Shown piece by piece: positions 14,646-23,174 of a DNA stretch of 58,907 nucleotides. The DNA is from Gemmatimonadota bacterium (GTDB lineage: Bacteria; Gemmatimonadota; Gemmatimonadetes; Gemmatimonadales; GWC2-71-9). Positions within the stretch are counted from its first letter, which is position 1; each line of letters opens with the position of its first letter. The stretch is taken from assembly GCA_003221895.1 (NCBI GenBank), contig QHUJ01000130.1, positions 1 through 58,907 on the forward strand. Direction: 5' to 3'. Position numbers and translations under genes: made by a program. The notes beneath the pieces were generated by a model, which worked only from the letters and a program-made list of their open reading frames with translations, did no database searches and was not told the DNA's origin.

Positions 14646-15851
14646 TCAGATGACCCCCAGCTCTTTCCCGAGGCGCCCGAAGACCTCGAGGGCGAGGTCG
14701 ATCTGGTCGGCCGTGTGGGTCGCCATCAGGCTGGTGCGCAGGCGGCACTGTGACGGCGGCACCGCGGGTGGCACCACCGGGTTCGTGAACACGCCGGCAT
14801 CGAACAGCTTGCGCCAGAAGAGGAACGTCTTCTCGAGCGGGCCGATCAGGACCGGAATGATGGGGGTCTCGGTCGGGCCGATATCGAAGCCCAGCGACCG
14901 CATGCCTTCCTGCAGCCGCCGAGTGTTGCGCCACAACTGCTCGCGCCGTTCCGGTTCGCGCTGCATGACGTGCAGGGCGGCGAGCACGCCGGCGGTATTT
15001 GAGGGCGGCAGGGCCGCCGTGAAGATCAAGGGCCGCGAGTGGTGGCGGAGATAGTGAATCACGGTCTCCGATCCAGCGGCGAACCCCCCGATCGACGCGA
15101 GGGACTTCGAGAACGTCCCGACGATCAGGTCGACTTCGTCGACGAGGTCGTAGTGGGCGGCAGTGCCGTCGCCCTTGGGACCGAGGACGCCGACCGAGTG
15201 GGCGTCATCGATCGCCAGCGCCGCGCCGTACTTCTGTGAGAGCTTGAGCAGGCCAGGGACGTCGGCGATGTCGCCTTCCATCGAGTAGACGCCATCCACG
15301 ATGATCATCGTGCCCGTGCCTTCGGGCACCTTCTGCAGCTTGCGCTCGAGGCTCGCCAGGTCGCCGTGGTTGAACCGTTGCGTTTCGCCGTGCGACATCT
15401 TGGCGCCGTCAACGATGGAGGCGTGGTCCAGCTTGTCGAGGAAGACCAGGTCCGCGCGTCCTACCAGGCCGGAGATGACGCCCAGGTTGGCCTGGTAACC
15501 GGTCGAGAAGACGAGGCAGGATTCCTTGCCGAAAAACTCCGCGAGCTCGGTTTCGAGCTGCTCGTGGAGATCGAGGGTGCCGTTCAGGAAGCGGCTGCCG
15601 GTGCACCCGGAGCCGTAGCGTTCCAGGGCGGCCCGGGCGGCGGCGAGGACCTCAGGGTGATGGGTGAGGCCGAGGTAGTTGTTCGACCCCATCATGACCC
15701 GCTCCTGGCCCTCGATCACGACGACCGTGTCTTCGGAGCGGGAGATCGGCTTGAAGTACGGGTAGAGCCCAGCAGCCTGGACTTCGCGCGCCCGGGTGAA
15801 ATTCTTACACTTGTCGAACAGCGCGATGTTCTGCAGGGTCTCTGTGCGCAC
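14646..15851 (-). CDS. spt: Serine palmitoyltransferase (alpha-oxoamine synthase family)
   Basis: 401 aa, PLP-dependent. It condenses serine with an acyl thioester to 3-oxosphinganine. Visible: PLP lysine Lys249 in GTFSKSLASIGG, the DDAHSVG motif (215-221) with the PLP-ring Asp, and His143 (LDHASI) stacking on the cofactor. The conserved region starts with YFKPISRSED, typical of bacterial SPT; KBL and BioF are relatives, but operon context favours SPT. GTG start with GAGG about six bases upstream. First gene of the sphingolipid operon. A divergent intergenic region (15852-16015) separates it from the M6 protease and should hold both promoters. Confidence 0.85.
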   Translation of the reverse strand: MRTETLQNIALFDKCKNFTRAREVQAAGLYPYFKPISRSEDTVVVIEGQERVMMGSNNYLGLTHHPEVLAAARAALERYGSGCTGSRFLNGTLDLHEQLETELAEFFGKESCLVFSTGYQANLGVISGLVGRADLVFLDKLDHASIVDGAKMSHGETQRFNHGDLASLERKLQKVPEGTGTMIIVDGVYSMEGDIADVPGLLKLSQKYGAALAIDDAHSVGVLGPKGDGTAAHYDLVDEVDLIVGTFSKSLASIGGFAAGSETVIHYLRHHSRPLIFTAALPPSNTAGVLAALHVMQREPERREQLWRNTRRLQEGMRSLGFDIGPTETPIIPVLIGPLEKTFLFWRKLFDAGVFTNPVVPPAVPPSQCRLRTSLMATHTADQIDLALEVFGRLGKELGVI

Positions 15852-16015
15852 GAAGCCTCGGTTCTATGTGGTAAGCGGTGGTACAGCTTAGCCTTGCGAT
15901 CCCGAATTGGCAAGGCTCGTTGTGAGACTCAACACAGCCTTTTAGGTACAGTACCGATAGCCTAGATTCGGGCGTTCTCGCGGGGCTAGCCGTTTCTTCG
16001 GGGAGGGTCATAGTG

Positions 16016-18559
16016 GTGCCAGGTTTTGTCCGGTTAGTGGGCGTTTTTGCCGTGTTGTCCACAATCGTCGTCGGTCGCGCCGCAGCGCAAGGCAAGCTGA
16101 ACCCCCACTGGGAAATCCCGGGCTTCGATTTCCGCAAGGACGGTGTTCTGCGCTCGCGTGCGCGCGCCGTGCGCGCGATGCGCGCGCGCCTGATGTCGGC
16201 AGGCCAGTTCTCGACACTCAATCAGTCCCGTCTGGCGCCGAGCGGTGGCGTGCCGTCGCCGTCGGCGACCGCCGTCACCGGCGTGCTTGAAGTCCCCGCC
16301 ATCCTGTTCAACTACAAAGACTCTCCCGCGCCACCCTTCCAGGTGGCGGACTACAACGATGTGCTCTTTGGCCTAACGCCGGCGGGAGCCGCCGCGGGCA
16401 GGCCGTACACCTATCGCTCGTTCTACAGGGAGATGTCGAACGGCGTGTTCGACATTCAGGGCGCTACGTACGGACCCGCGCCGCTCGACAGTAATGAGGT
16501 GTGGTATGTCGGCGGAACCAGCACGACGTGCCAGCAGAACAATCCGTTCAATTCGACGAACTGCAGCGGGCTGTTCAGCAATCTCGCCATTACGCGCATG
16601 CAGTCGGCCTTGCGGGAGGCGTTGATCAAGCTGGATGGGCAGATCAACTTCGCGCAGTACGCCGACACATCCGGTTTCGTGCCGCTGGTGTTGTTCCTGC
16701 ACCAGGCCGCGGGAGCCGAGTGCGGCCCGCCAAGCGCACCCGAAAACCACCTGTGGGCGCACCGCTTTTTCCTGACGACGACCTATGTGTCGCAGGACGA
16801 CGATCCGTTCCATACCGGCCAGAAGGTCAAGATCAGTGACTACATCCTGCAGCCCGCCGTGGGCGGCGCGTCCTCCTGCACACCCACGCAAATCATGCCG
16901 ATCGGCACCGTCGCGCACGAGACAGGGCACGGGTTTGGATTGCCGGATCTCTATGACACGGGCGGGCAGACCGAAGGCATCGGCCAGTGGGGACTGATGA
17001 GCTCGGGCAGCTTCACCTCCGCGCTCAGTCCCGCGCGCATGGAAGCGTGGTCACTGAACGAGCTCGGCTGGGTGACGCTCGCGCCGATCACCACGACCGG
17101 TACCCATACGTTCAACGCGGCGCCCGTATCGGATACCGCGTTTTACGTGGGCGTGTCGGGGGCGAACCCGAGAGGTGAGTACTTCCTGCTCGAGAACCGC
17201 CAGCGCCAGCAGTCCGACAGCGCGTTGATTCGCATTCACTGTCGCCAGGCCGGCAATCCCCCCAACTGCGGCGGTGGTCTGCTCATCTGGCACGTGGATT
17301 CCGCGCAGCTGGCGCAGGGAGCCGGCGGCAACGCGGTGAATGCGGGGCCGATTCACGGTCTGGCCGTGGTGCAGGCCGACAACTTCCGCAATCTCGATGC
17401 AGCTCCTTCCGGCGTGAACTGTCCATCGATGTCCATTGCCCTTAACTGCTCGGACCGCGGCGATGCGGGAGATCTGTATCCCGGTACGACCGCGAACCCC
17501 GCGTTCGTGTTCCGAACCTTGCCGGGAGAAGTAAAGAATTACGACGGGTCGTTCGGAGGATTCGGGATCGACTCTGTGCAGCAGCTCGTGGTCGACAACA
17601 CGTTGTCGTTTCGCATTCGGGTCGGCTCACTGACGGTGGTGCGCGCGACCGACACGACCGCCGTCATTCAATTCTTGGGCGCTTCGTACAACGTCTATCG
17701 CGAACTTCTGAATGATGGTGAGGGCTACCTCGTCAGCTTCCAGGACGGGCAGCTCTCTGCGAGCGGCCGGACACGGTTCCATTTCCAGTCCTGGTCGGAT
17801 GGCGGCCCTATCTCGCATCCCTACACTGGCAGCGTGGCGGGCGGGACACTCACCGCCACCGTGGCGCGTGATTTCAAGCTGATCGCGACCGCGACCTCGG
17901 GCGGTACCATTCAGGCCGACACCGCCATCGATCTCTCCGGCACGTTCATTCCCGAGGGTCGCGCGGTGACGCTCACCGCGACACCCAACTCGGGGGTGAC
18001 ATTCGGTGGTTGGTCGGGTGATACGGTGACGACCAATTCGGTGCTGATGTTGCCGATGGGCCGTCCGTATACCGTCACCGCGAGCTTCGGGACGCTCCTG
18101 ATTTCTTCGCCGGCCGCGCGTCCCCAGGGCGTGATGGGCGCGTTGTACCTGGATTCGTTGAAGACGGCGGGCGGCACCGGGGTCAATAGCTGGAGCATCA
18201 CCGCAGGGGCTCTGCCGCAGGGACTCACGCTCGATGGTCCCAGCGGTGCCATTACCGGCTATCCGCACCAGTCGGGCAATTTCACGTACACGGCGACCGT
18301 GACTTCCGGTGCGCAGACGCAGAGCAAGGTGTTCACGATGTCCGTGAGCGCGCCGACGTTGGCTACGGCCGACGTGCTGACGCAGCTCCTCGGTCCGGGA
18401 GCGCCGCTCAATGCCGATCAGCTACGCTATCTCGATTTCCTGGGAAACAACAATTCTGTGTTTGATATCGGCGACTTCCTCGCGTGGGTCAAAGCGACGG
18501 GCGCGCCGCTGAGTGCCGCGATGATGGACGCATTCCAGAAGCAAGGAGGCCGGCCATGA
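16016..18559 (+). CDS. Secreted M6-family metalloprotease with C-terminal repeat domains
   Basis: 847 aa. Signal peptide (RLVGVFAVLSTIVVGRAAAQ). The peptidase domain has the zinc motif HETGHGFGLPD (about residue 301) and the Met-turn region LMSSGSF, as in immune-inhibitor-A-like M6 proteases. Cys pairs (SCTP, CRQAGNPPNC) may be disulfides. From about residue 615 there is a beta-strand repeat with FGGWSGDTVT (InlB-type bacterial repeat), a putative Ig fold with LPQGLTLDGPSGAITG, and a C-terminal calcium-loop-like segment (NADQLRYLDFLGNNN, DIGDFLAW) resembling dockerin. GTG at 16016 is eight bases after GGGAGGG; 16013 is also possible. ATGA overlap with the next gene. Confidence 0.85.
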   Translation: MPGFVRLVGVFAVLSTIVVGRAAAQGKLNPHWEIPGFDFRKDGVLRSRARAVRAMRARLMSAGQFSTLNQSRLAPSGGVPSPSATAVTGVLEVPAILFNYKDSPAPPFQVADYNDVLFGLTPAGAAAGRPYTYRSFYREMSNGVFDIQGATYGPAPLDSNEVWYVGGTSTTCQQNNPFNSTNCSGLFSNLAITRMQSALREALIKLDGQINFAQYADTSGFVPLVLFLHQAAGAECGPPSAPENHLWAHRFFLTTTYVSQDDDPFHTGQKVKISDYILQPAVGGASSCTPTQIMPIGTVAHETGHGFGLPDLYDTGGQTEGIGQWGLMSSGSFTSALSPARMEAWSLNELGWVTLAPITTTGTHTFNAAPVSDTAFYVGVSGANPRGEYFLLENRQRQQSDSALIRIHCRQAGNPPNCGGGLLIWHVDSAQLAQGAGGNAVNAGPIHGLAVVQADNFRNLDAAPSGVNCPSMSIALNCSDRGDAGDLYPGTTANPAFVFRTLPGEVKNYDGSFGGFGIDSVQQLVVDNTLSFRIRVGSLTVVRATDTTAVIQFLGASYNVYRELLNDGEGYLVSFQDGQLSASGRTRFHFQSWSDGGPISHPYTGSVAGGTLTATVARDFKLIATATSGGTIQADTAIDLSGTFIPEGRAVTLTATPNSGVTFGGWSGDTVTTNSVLMLPMGRPYTVTASFGTLLISSPAARPQGVMGALYLDSLKTAGGTGVNSWSITAGALPQGLTLDGPSGAITGYPHQSGNFTYTATVTSGAQTQSKVFTMSVSAPTLATADVLTQLLGPGAPLNADQLRYLDFLGNNNSVFDIGDFLAWVKATGAPLSAAMMDAFQKQGGRP

Positions 18560-18960
18560 AGGGGCTTCTGAGCGCTGGTCTGCTGGTGGTGGCGACGATG
18601 ATCGGGCTGAGCTGCGGTGATTCGACTTCGAGCGGTCCGGGCCAGCTCAAGGTGCGGCTGACAACGCTGAACTCCGGTGCGGATTCCGCAATCGTCTTCA
18701 CCATCACGGGTCCCACCGGTGCGGTGCTGACCAGCGCGACGGCCGGCATCGGGATGCGAGTGTTTCACGCGCCTTTCGCGGGGAGCACGACGCGATTCGC
18801 GGTCGTGGGTCAGCTCACGCAGGGCGCCGTGATGCTCACCATCGGGGTCCCCAATGTGAGTGAGTTCGGTCAGTACAGCGGCTCCATCCAAGGGGTCGCG
18901 CAGTCGAATTATCAGCTGCGCGCGCTCCCTGGCGGGTACGCGCTCGCCATCACGCGTTAG
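18556..18960 (+). CDS. Small exported lipoprotein, partner of the M6 protease
   Basis: 134 aa, unrecognised. Lipobox GLSC gives Cys20, then GDSTSSGPG linker and a beta-rich domain (LKVRLTTLNSGADSAIVF). No catalytic motif seen. The ATG overlaps the M6 protease stop (ATGA) and AAGGAGG precedes it inside the protease gene, so the pair is translationally coupled. A role as protease anchor, inhibitor or substrate is possible but not shown. Its stop overlaps the stop of the convergent regulator gene. Confidence 0.7.
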   Translation: MKGLLSAGLLVVATMIGLSCGDSTSSGPGQLKVRLTTLNSGADSAIVFTITGPTGAVLTSATAGIGMRVFHAPFAGSTTRFAVVGQLTQGAVMLTIGVPNVSEFGQYSGSIQGVAQSNYQLRALPGGYALAITR

Positions 18961-19316
18961 CCGGCCGCCTCGCGCAGCTCCGGCGCGTCCTTGACGCGCA
19001 CCAGACAATCGTCCAACTCCCGCCGCAGGTTCTGATACAGCGTCAGGAGTCCCCGGCATTCATCGGTCAGCGTAGTGGCGCCGCCGCCCGGCCCACCGGC
19101 CCGCGACACCACGACCGGCCTGCCCAGTGCCTGCTCCATTTGTTGAATCGCACTCCAAGCGGTGCGATAGCTGATCCCCGCTGTGGTCGCCGCGTCCTTG
19201 ATCGATCGCTCGCGCTCCACGGCTTCGAGTAGGCGCGCTTCTCGCTCGCCGAGCACCGCGGTACCGCGGCGCATCAACGTCACATTCGCTCTCGGAACAA
19301 CATCAGGAAACTGCAT
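18957..19316 (-). CDS. ModE N-terminal-type winged-helix regulator
   Basis: 119 aa containing only the DNA-binding domain of ModE/LysR-type regulators: LGEREARLLEAVERERSIKDAATTAGISYRTAWSAIQQME, then LGRPVVVSRAGGPGGGATTLT, the typical ModE wing. The molybdate-binding TOBE domains of full ModE are missing, as in many short ModE-like regulators. Start ATG at 19316 is preceded by GGAGG at suitable spacing; an in-frame start at 19442 lacks one. No modABC or molybdoenzyme gene is adjacent, though XdhC and a PuuD-like gene lie within the window. The effector is unknown. Confidence 0.75.
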   Translation of the reverse strand: MQFPDVVPRANVTLMRRGTAVLGEREARLLEAVERERSIKDAATTAGISYRTAWSAIQQMEQALGRPVVVSRAGGPGGGATTLTDECRGLLTLYQNLRRELDDCLVRVKDAPELREAAG

Positions 19317-19512
19317 TCGGCCTCCGCGATTGCATTGCCCTGCGCTTGCGATATGCCGGAGCGGCCGATTCGTTCCAATCATCCGTTCGGACGTGTTGCT
19401 CGGGTACAACAGGGGTGTGTCAAAACATTTCGCGACTGACAAATGAAGGGCGGCGGGGAGTCTCGATAGGCTTACTACCCGCCTGCGCTCGCCGTCCCTA
19501 TTTTCGTGTCCG

Positions 19513-19585
19513 GGGGCGGTAGCTCAGTTGGGAGAGCACCTGGTTTGCAACCAGGGGGTCGTGGGTTCGAATCCCATCCGCTCCA
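19513..19585 (+). tRNA. tRNA-Ala (anticodon UGC)
   Basis: Full cloverleaf: acceptor GGGGCGG / CCGCTCC with one G-T wobble, D arm GCTC...GAGC, anticodon stem CCTGG/CCAGG with loop TTTGCAA (anticodon TGC), variable loop GGGTC, T arm GTGGG-TTCGAAT-CCCAT, discriminator A. The 3' CCA is not encoded. Single, not in an rRNA spacer. Confidence 0.96.
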
Positions 19586-19674
19586 TCGATCCCCTCCGCA
19601 CACACTGCAAGTGTCTGGACGCCTGAGTGTCGCGCCTCTATCTTCGCGCCCGACCACTCGAGGATAGGGCCCCA

Positions 19675-20316
19675 ATGCAAAACTCACTGAGCGCACTCAC
19701 GCTCTGTTTGCTCCTTGCACCCGCTTTCGCCACAGCCCAAAACCCCCCGGCACCGCCGCCGCCGCCGCCGCCGACACCGTTGCGCATCGCGGCGAGCAGC
19801 CAGGCATCCGTCGAGGTCCATCTCAACGCGCGCCGGATCGGCGACTCGTGGTACGAGGAGGATGCGAGCCTGTCGGGGCCTTCGCGCATTGCCATTTCGT
19901 ACGGGCAGCCGCACGCGCGCGGCCGCAAAGTCGAGGGTGGGCTCATTCCCCAGGACACGGTGTGGCGCTTTGGCGCGAACTCAGCGACGACGTTGCATTC
20001 TGACGTCGACCTCACGCTCGGCGATCTGAAACTGCCGCGCGGCGATTATTCCTTGTTCATCCTGTACACGCGGTCGGGATATGCACTCATCGTCAATCGG
20101 GGAACGGGGCAGTGGGGCACCGACCACGACGCCACGAAGGATATTGGTCGCGTCACGCTCGCCAGCCGCACCATGGCGGAGCCGGAGGGTTCGCTGTCGG
20201 TTTATCTCGTGCCCGATGCGCCGCAGCCGGCGACCGGCCATGCAAACTTGAGTGGTGTACTTCGTATCAAATGGGGTACGACGGAGTTGTCGACCAATTG
20301 GCGAGTCAATCAATGA
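19675..20316 (+). CDS. DUF2911 exported protein
   Basis: 213 aa. Signal peptide MQNSLSALTLCLLLAPAFATAQ, a seven-proline linker (about 26-33), then a domain with ISYGQPHARGRKVEGGLI, WRFGANSATTL, LPRGDYSLF, and SGVLRIKWGTTELS. These motifs are characteristic of DUF2911 proteins, common in Gemmatimonadota and Bacteroidota; function unknown. A predicted beta-sandwich fits. ATG at 19675; an in-frame start at 19627 would lie close to the tRNA and lacks a signal-peptide-like N-terminus. The stop overlaps the next start (ATGA). Confidence 0.83.
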   Translation: MQNSLSALTLCLLLAPAFATAQNPPAPPPPPPPTPLRIAASSQASVEVHLNARRIGDSWYEEDASLSGPSRIAISYGQPHARGRKVEGGLIPQDTVWRFGANSATTLHSDVDLTLGDLKLPRGDYSLFILYTRSGYALIVNRGTGQWGTDHDATKDIGRVTLASRTMAEPEGSLSVYLVPDAPQPATGHANLSGVLRIKWGTTELSTNWRVNQ

Positions 20317-20837
20317 GCGACGAGCGTTATCCGATAGGAAAGTTCACCCCGATCCAGCAGTTTGCGACTGCCGAGCGCGCCGCGGCGATCGAGCAGATCG
20401 CCACCGCGCCGGCGAGCTTCCGCCGCGCGGTCGTCGGTCTCGACGATGCTCAGCTCGACACGCCGTATCGCACGGGCGGATGGACCGTCCGGCAAGTCGC
20501 CCATCATCTGCCCGACAGCCACATGAACGCGTACCTGCGCTTCAAGTGGGGGCTCACCGAGAATACTCCGGCGATCAAAACCTACGAGGAGAAGGATTGG
20601 GCCAAGACACCGGAGACCAGCGCGCCCATCGCCTCGTCGCTCGATCTCCTGACCGCGCTGCACGTTCGCTGGGTGAACCTGCTGCGCGGGATGCAGCCCG
20701 CGGACTTCGCGCGCACCATCAAGCATCCCGAGATGGGTACGCTGTCGTTAGACAGGCTGCTCGCGCTGTACGCCTGGCACGGCCGGCACCACACGGCACA
20801 CGTGACGTCATTACGCCAGCGGATGGGGTGGGGTTAG
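20313..20837 (+). CDS. YfiT/DinB-superfamily metal-dependent protein
   Basis: 174 aa four-helix-bundle protein. The metal site of the YfiT/BstA group is visible as His65 (VAHHLPDSHMN) and the C-terminal WHGRHHTAH cluster (His159/160 and His163). Other typical segments are GWTVRQVAHHL and YRTGGW. Relatives bind Zn/Ni and some transfer bacillithiol or other low-molecular-weight thiols to electrophiles; the specific substrate here is unknown. ATGA overlap with DUF2911, and the CPXCG gene begins at the base after its stop, so the three genes form one operon. Confidence 0.82.
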   Translation: MSDERYPIGKFTPIQQFATAERAAAIEQIATAPASFRRAVVGLDDAQLDTPYRTGGWTVRQVAHHLPDSHMNAYLRFKWGLTENTPAIKTYEEKDWAKTPETSAPIASSLDLLTALHVRWVNLLRGMQPADFARTIKHPEMGTLSLDRLLALYAWHGRHHTAHVTSLRQRMGWG

Positions 20838-21083
20838 ATGGTGGACTTCGCCGACGAAAATCTCGACGAGGATTTCCCGCTCGGCGACGGCACCGCCGAC
20901 ACCGAGGGTATCGTCATGTGTCCGTACTGCGGCGAGCCGAACGAGATCGGCATCGATGCGGGCGGCGGAACGTATCAGGACTACGTGGAGGATTGCCAGG
21001 TGTGTTGCAGGCCCTGGCGGGTCACGGTGTCGTACGATGAGGACGGAAACGCCAAGATTCTTGCGGCTCCACTCGACGATTGA
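20838..21083 (+). CDS. CPXCG-motif cysteine-rich small protein
   Basis: 81 aa, acidic. MCPYCGE (Cys28, Cys31) and DCQVCCRPW (Cys53, Cys56, Cys57) form a likely zinc ribbon, and the segment between is [11 protein letters not shown]. It matches the CPXCG-motif family of small bacterial proteins of unknown role. It starts directly after the YfiT stop with no spacer, so translation is probably coupled. Confidence 0.82.
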   Translation: MVDFADENLDEDFPLGDGTADTEGIVMCPYCGEPNEIGIDAGGGTYQDYVEDCQVCCRPWRVTVSYDEDGNAKILAAPLDD

Positions 21084-21297
21084 CGCCTGCCGCCGTAAGA
21101 CCACGTCTTCCTGAAGGGGCCCGGCCGTCGCGCCGCTCCTCGTTCCAGCGCTCCTGCAGTCCCAAGACACGACCGCCGCAACCCAGCCAAAAACCCCGCA
21201 AGGAATCGAGTCACTGGCACATCGGGCCGCCTATCACGACAAATATGATCTGGGTCTAATTCGGAGGAGTTACATCGGACGGACGTACGGCACCGGA

Positions 21298-21327
21298 TTG
21301 ACGTGGCATTAGGCTTGCTTGTTAGTC
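21298..21327 (+). promoter_or_regulatory. Candidate sigma-70-type promoter of the response-regulator gene
   Basis: TTGACG (21298-21303) is followed after 18 bases by TTAGTC (21322-21327), and the ATG comes nine bases later at 21337. The short gap suggests a leaderless or very short-leader transcript. The rest of the 253-base gap 21084-21336 shows nothing convincing. Confidence 0.4.
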
Positions 21328-21336
21328 TTTAGCGAT

Positions 21337-21702
21337 ATGGCACGCTCGATTTTGCTCGTAGACGACGACGCGGATACCCGCATGATGTTGCGCGACTTCC
21401 TCGAAGAGGAAGGCTTTATCGTGCACACGGCGCGGGAGGGTCAACACGCGCTCCATGTTCTGGAAAAGATCGAGCCGCCGGATTTGATCTTGCTCGACTA
21501 CAAGATGCCCGTCATGGACGGCAAACAGTTTCTTGGGGTGCAGCGGCGCATGCCGAAGGTGCAGGCGGTGCCGGTTGTGCTGCTCTCCGCGGCGACGCGC
21601 GAGTGGTCGGGAGCGCACCTCGAAGTCCAAGAGGTGCTGTCGAAGCCCATTGACCTCGAGGTGCTGCTCCTTACCGTCAACCGGATCTGCGCGCCGTCAT
21701 AA
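21337..21702 (+). CDS. Stand-alone response regulator receiver protein
   Basis: 121 aa receiver domain only. Acidic pocket DDD near residues 9-11, phosphoacceptor Asp54 (LILLDYKMP), Lys103 ([10 protein letters not shown]). The conserved Thr/Ser before VLLS is present. No output domain, so it acts through protein contacts or a phosphorelay. ATG at 21337; an in-frame start at 21319 adds six residues that receiver domains lack. The stop overlaps the convergent superoxide dismutase gene. No histidine kinase is adjacent. Confidence 0.88.
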   Translation: MARSILLVDDDADTRMMLRDFLEEEGFIVHTAREGQHALHVLEKIEPPDLILLDYKMPVMDGKQFLGVQRRMPKVQAVPVVLLSAATREWSGAHLEVQEVLSKPIDLEVLLLTVNRICAPS

Positions 21703-22359
21703 CGCCGCTTCGTAGCGCCGCGCGACTTCCTGCCAGTTCACGACATTCCACCAGGCCGTCACGTATTCGGGGCGGCGGTTCTGATACTTCAGATAATAGG
21801 CGTGCTCCCACACGTCGACGCCCAGAATGGGAATCTTCTCGTCCATCAGCGCGCTGTCCTGATTGGGCCGCCCGGCGACTTCGAGTTTGCCGTTCGCCAC
21901 GGTGAGCCACGCCCAGCCGCTGCCGAACTGTGACGTTGCCGCGGTGCTCAACTGCTCCTTGAATTTCGCGAACTCACCGAACGTGCGTTTGATCGCATCG
22001 CCGAGCTTGCCGCTCGGCTCGCCGCCGCCGCCGTTGCCGGCGGGCGCCATGATGGTCCAGAACAGCGAGTGGTTGTGATGGCCACCGCCGTTGTTGCGCA
22101 CCGTCGTGCGGATATCATCGGGAACCGCGTTGATACCCCGCAACAATTCTTCCAGACTCCTGGTGAGCAGCTCGGGATGTTTGCTGAGGGCATTGTTGAG
22201 ATTTGTGACGTAGGCTTGATGATGCTTGCCGTGGTGGATCTGCATCGTCTGCGTGTCGATGTACGGCTCGAGCGCTGCGAAATCGTAGGGCAGTTCGGGT
22301 AGTACGTGGCGGATCTCCCCGCTCGTGCCTGCAGCACGGTGTTCTTTTACTTGTGCCAT
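21697..22359 (-). CDS. sodA: Superoxide dismutase, Mn-type
   Basis: 220 aa. The four metal ligands of the Fe/Mn family are in place: His42 ([11 protein letters not shown]), His97 ([10 protein letters not shown]), Asp182 and His186 ([21 protein letters not shown]). The NQDSALM segment and overall pattern favour Mn (SodA-like), though the metal cannot be fixed from sequence. No signal peptide, so cytosolic. Compared with most SODs the N-terminus has about 20 extra residues ([15 protein letters not shown]). A nearby ATG at 22368 abuts AAGGA; 22359 gives better spacing. Confidence 0.9.
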   Translation of the reverse strand: MAQVKEHRAAGTSGEIRHVLPELPYDFAALEPYIDTQTMQIHHGKHHQAYVTNLNNALSKHPELLTRSLEELLRGINAVPDDIRTTVRNNGGGHHNHSLFWTIMAPAGNGGGGEPSGKLGDAIKRTFGEFAKFKEQLSTAATSQFGSGWAWLTVANGKLEVAGRPNQDSALMDEKIPILGVDVWEHAYYLKYQNRRPEYVTAWWNVVNWQEVARRYEAAL

Positions 22360-22470
22360 GCGACGCATTCCTTCTAAAGAGGTGCCTCTCAAACCCCGCA
22401 TTGCGCGGGACGGTTCCCCTCGTATTTTGCTGCGCGGACGTGCCCTTCCTTCCCACTTCCGGAGGCGCTC

Positions 22471-23163
22471 GTGGCCGAATTTCTGCTGCGCTGGTTTCAT
22501 TATCTGGGCGGCATCACGTGGATCGGCCTTCTGTATTACTTCAACTTCGTGCAGGGGCCGTTCATGGCGGAAGCGGACCCTGCCGCAAAAAGCACCGCCA
22601 CACAGAAGCTGCTGCCGCGCGCGCTCCGCTGGTTTCGCGCCGGCGCGGGCGTCACGTTTCTCACGGGTATCCTGATCTTGGGGAAACGCCTCGGCGAATC
22701 CCCGCTCGGCGCCGCCGCATGGTCGACCCCCTGGGCCATCACGATCCTCACGGGCGCACTGTTCGGCACCCTCATGTTCTTCAATGTCGTGCTCGTCATC
22801 TGGCCCAAGCAGCAGATCGTCATCGCCTCGGCAAAGGCGGTCGCGTCGGGAGGACAGGCCAACGCCGTCGCTCCGGTCGCCGCGCGCCGGGCGTTCCTCG
22901 CGTCCCGCACCAACGTGGTGTTCTCGATTCCCATGTTGTACTTCATGGGCGCCGCGACGCACTACACACTGCCCGGCGGGGGCAATCACGCCGCATACTG
23001 GACGGGCGTGCTCATTGTCGCAGCATTGCTCGAAATCAACGCGCTCACGGCCACAACGGGCGGCACCACGAAGCCCATCGAGAAAATTCCCGGCGTGATC
23101 GTCACCGGTTTTGTCGTGTGGGCGATCGTGTACGGGATCGCGCGAGCGTTCCTATCGGCTTGA
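22471..23163 (+). CDS. PuuD/urate oxidase N-terminal-like membrane protein (DUF989)
   Basis: 230 aa, about six to seven membrane helices. [24 protein letters not shown] and [21 protein letters not shown] match the membrane half of PuuD, a urate-oxidising protein in proteobacteria whose C-terminal cytochrome c domain is absent here. Histidines such as His10 and those in HYTLP could ligate haem. Many such stand-alone proteins exist and their activity is unproven. GTG start with CCGGAGG upstream. An ABC transporter starts 11 bases after its stop but is functionally unrelated by sequence. Confidence 0.72.
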   Translation: MAEFLLRWFHYLGGITWIGLLYYFNFVQGPFMAEADPAAKSTATQKLLPRALRWFRAGAGVTFLTGILILGKRLGESPLGAAAWSTPWAITILTGALFGTLMFFNVVLVIWPKQQIVIASAKAVASGGQANAVAPVAARRAFLASRTNVVFSIPMLYFMGAATHYTLPGGGNHAAYWTGVLIVAALLEINALTATTGGTTKPIEKIPGVIVTGFVVWAIVYGIARAFLSA

Positions 23164-23174
23164 CGGCATAACCG

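Noticed and set aside
19381-19445. TGTCA...TGACA inverted repeat before the ModE-type gene as an operator
   Set aside because: The arms are only five bases and 14 apart, which is expected by chance; not enough to call.
19475-19696. Minus-strand reading frame with DSNPRPPGCKPGALPTELPPP-like text across the tRNA
   Set aside because: This is the well-known false protein produced by reading tRNA genes antisense; the tRNA-Ala cloverleaf explains the bases.
22360-22989. A long N-terminal extension of the superoxide dismutase frame over the PuuD-like gene
   Set aside because: SOD family length (about 200-220 aa) ends at the ATG at 22359; the extension is antisense to the membrane protein.
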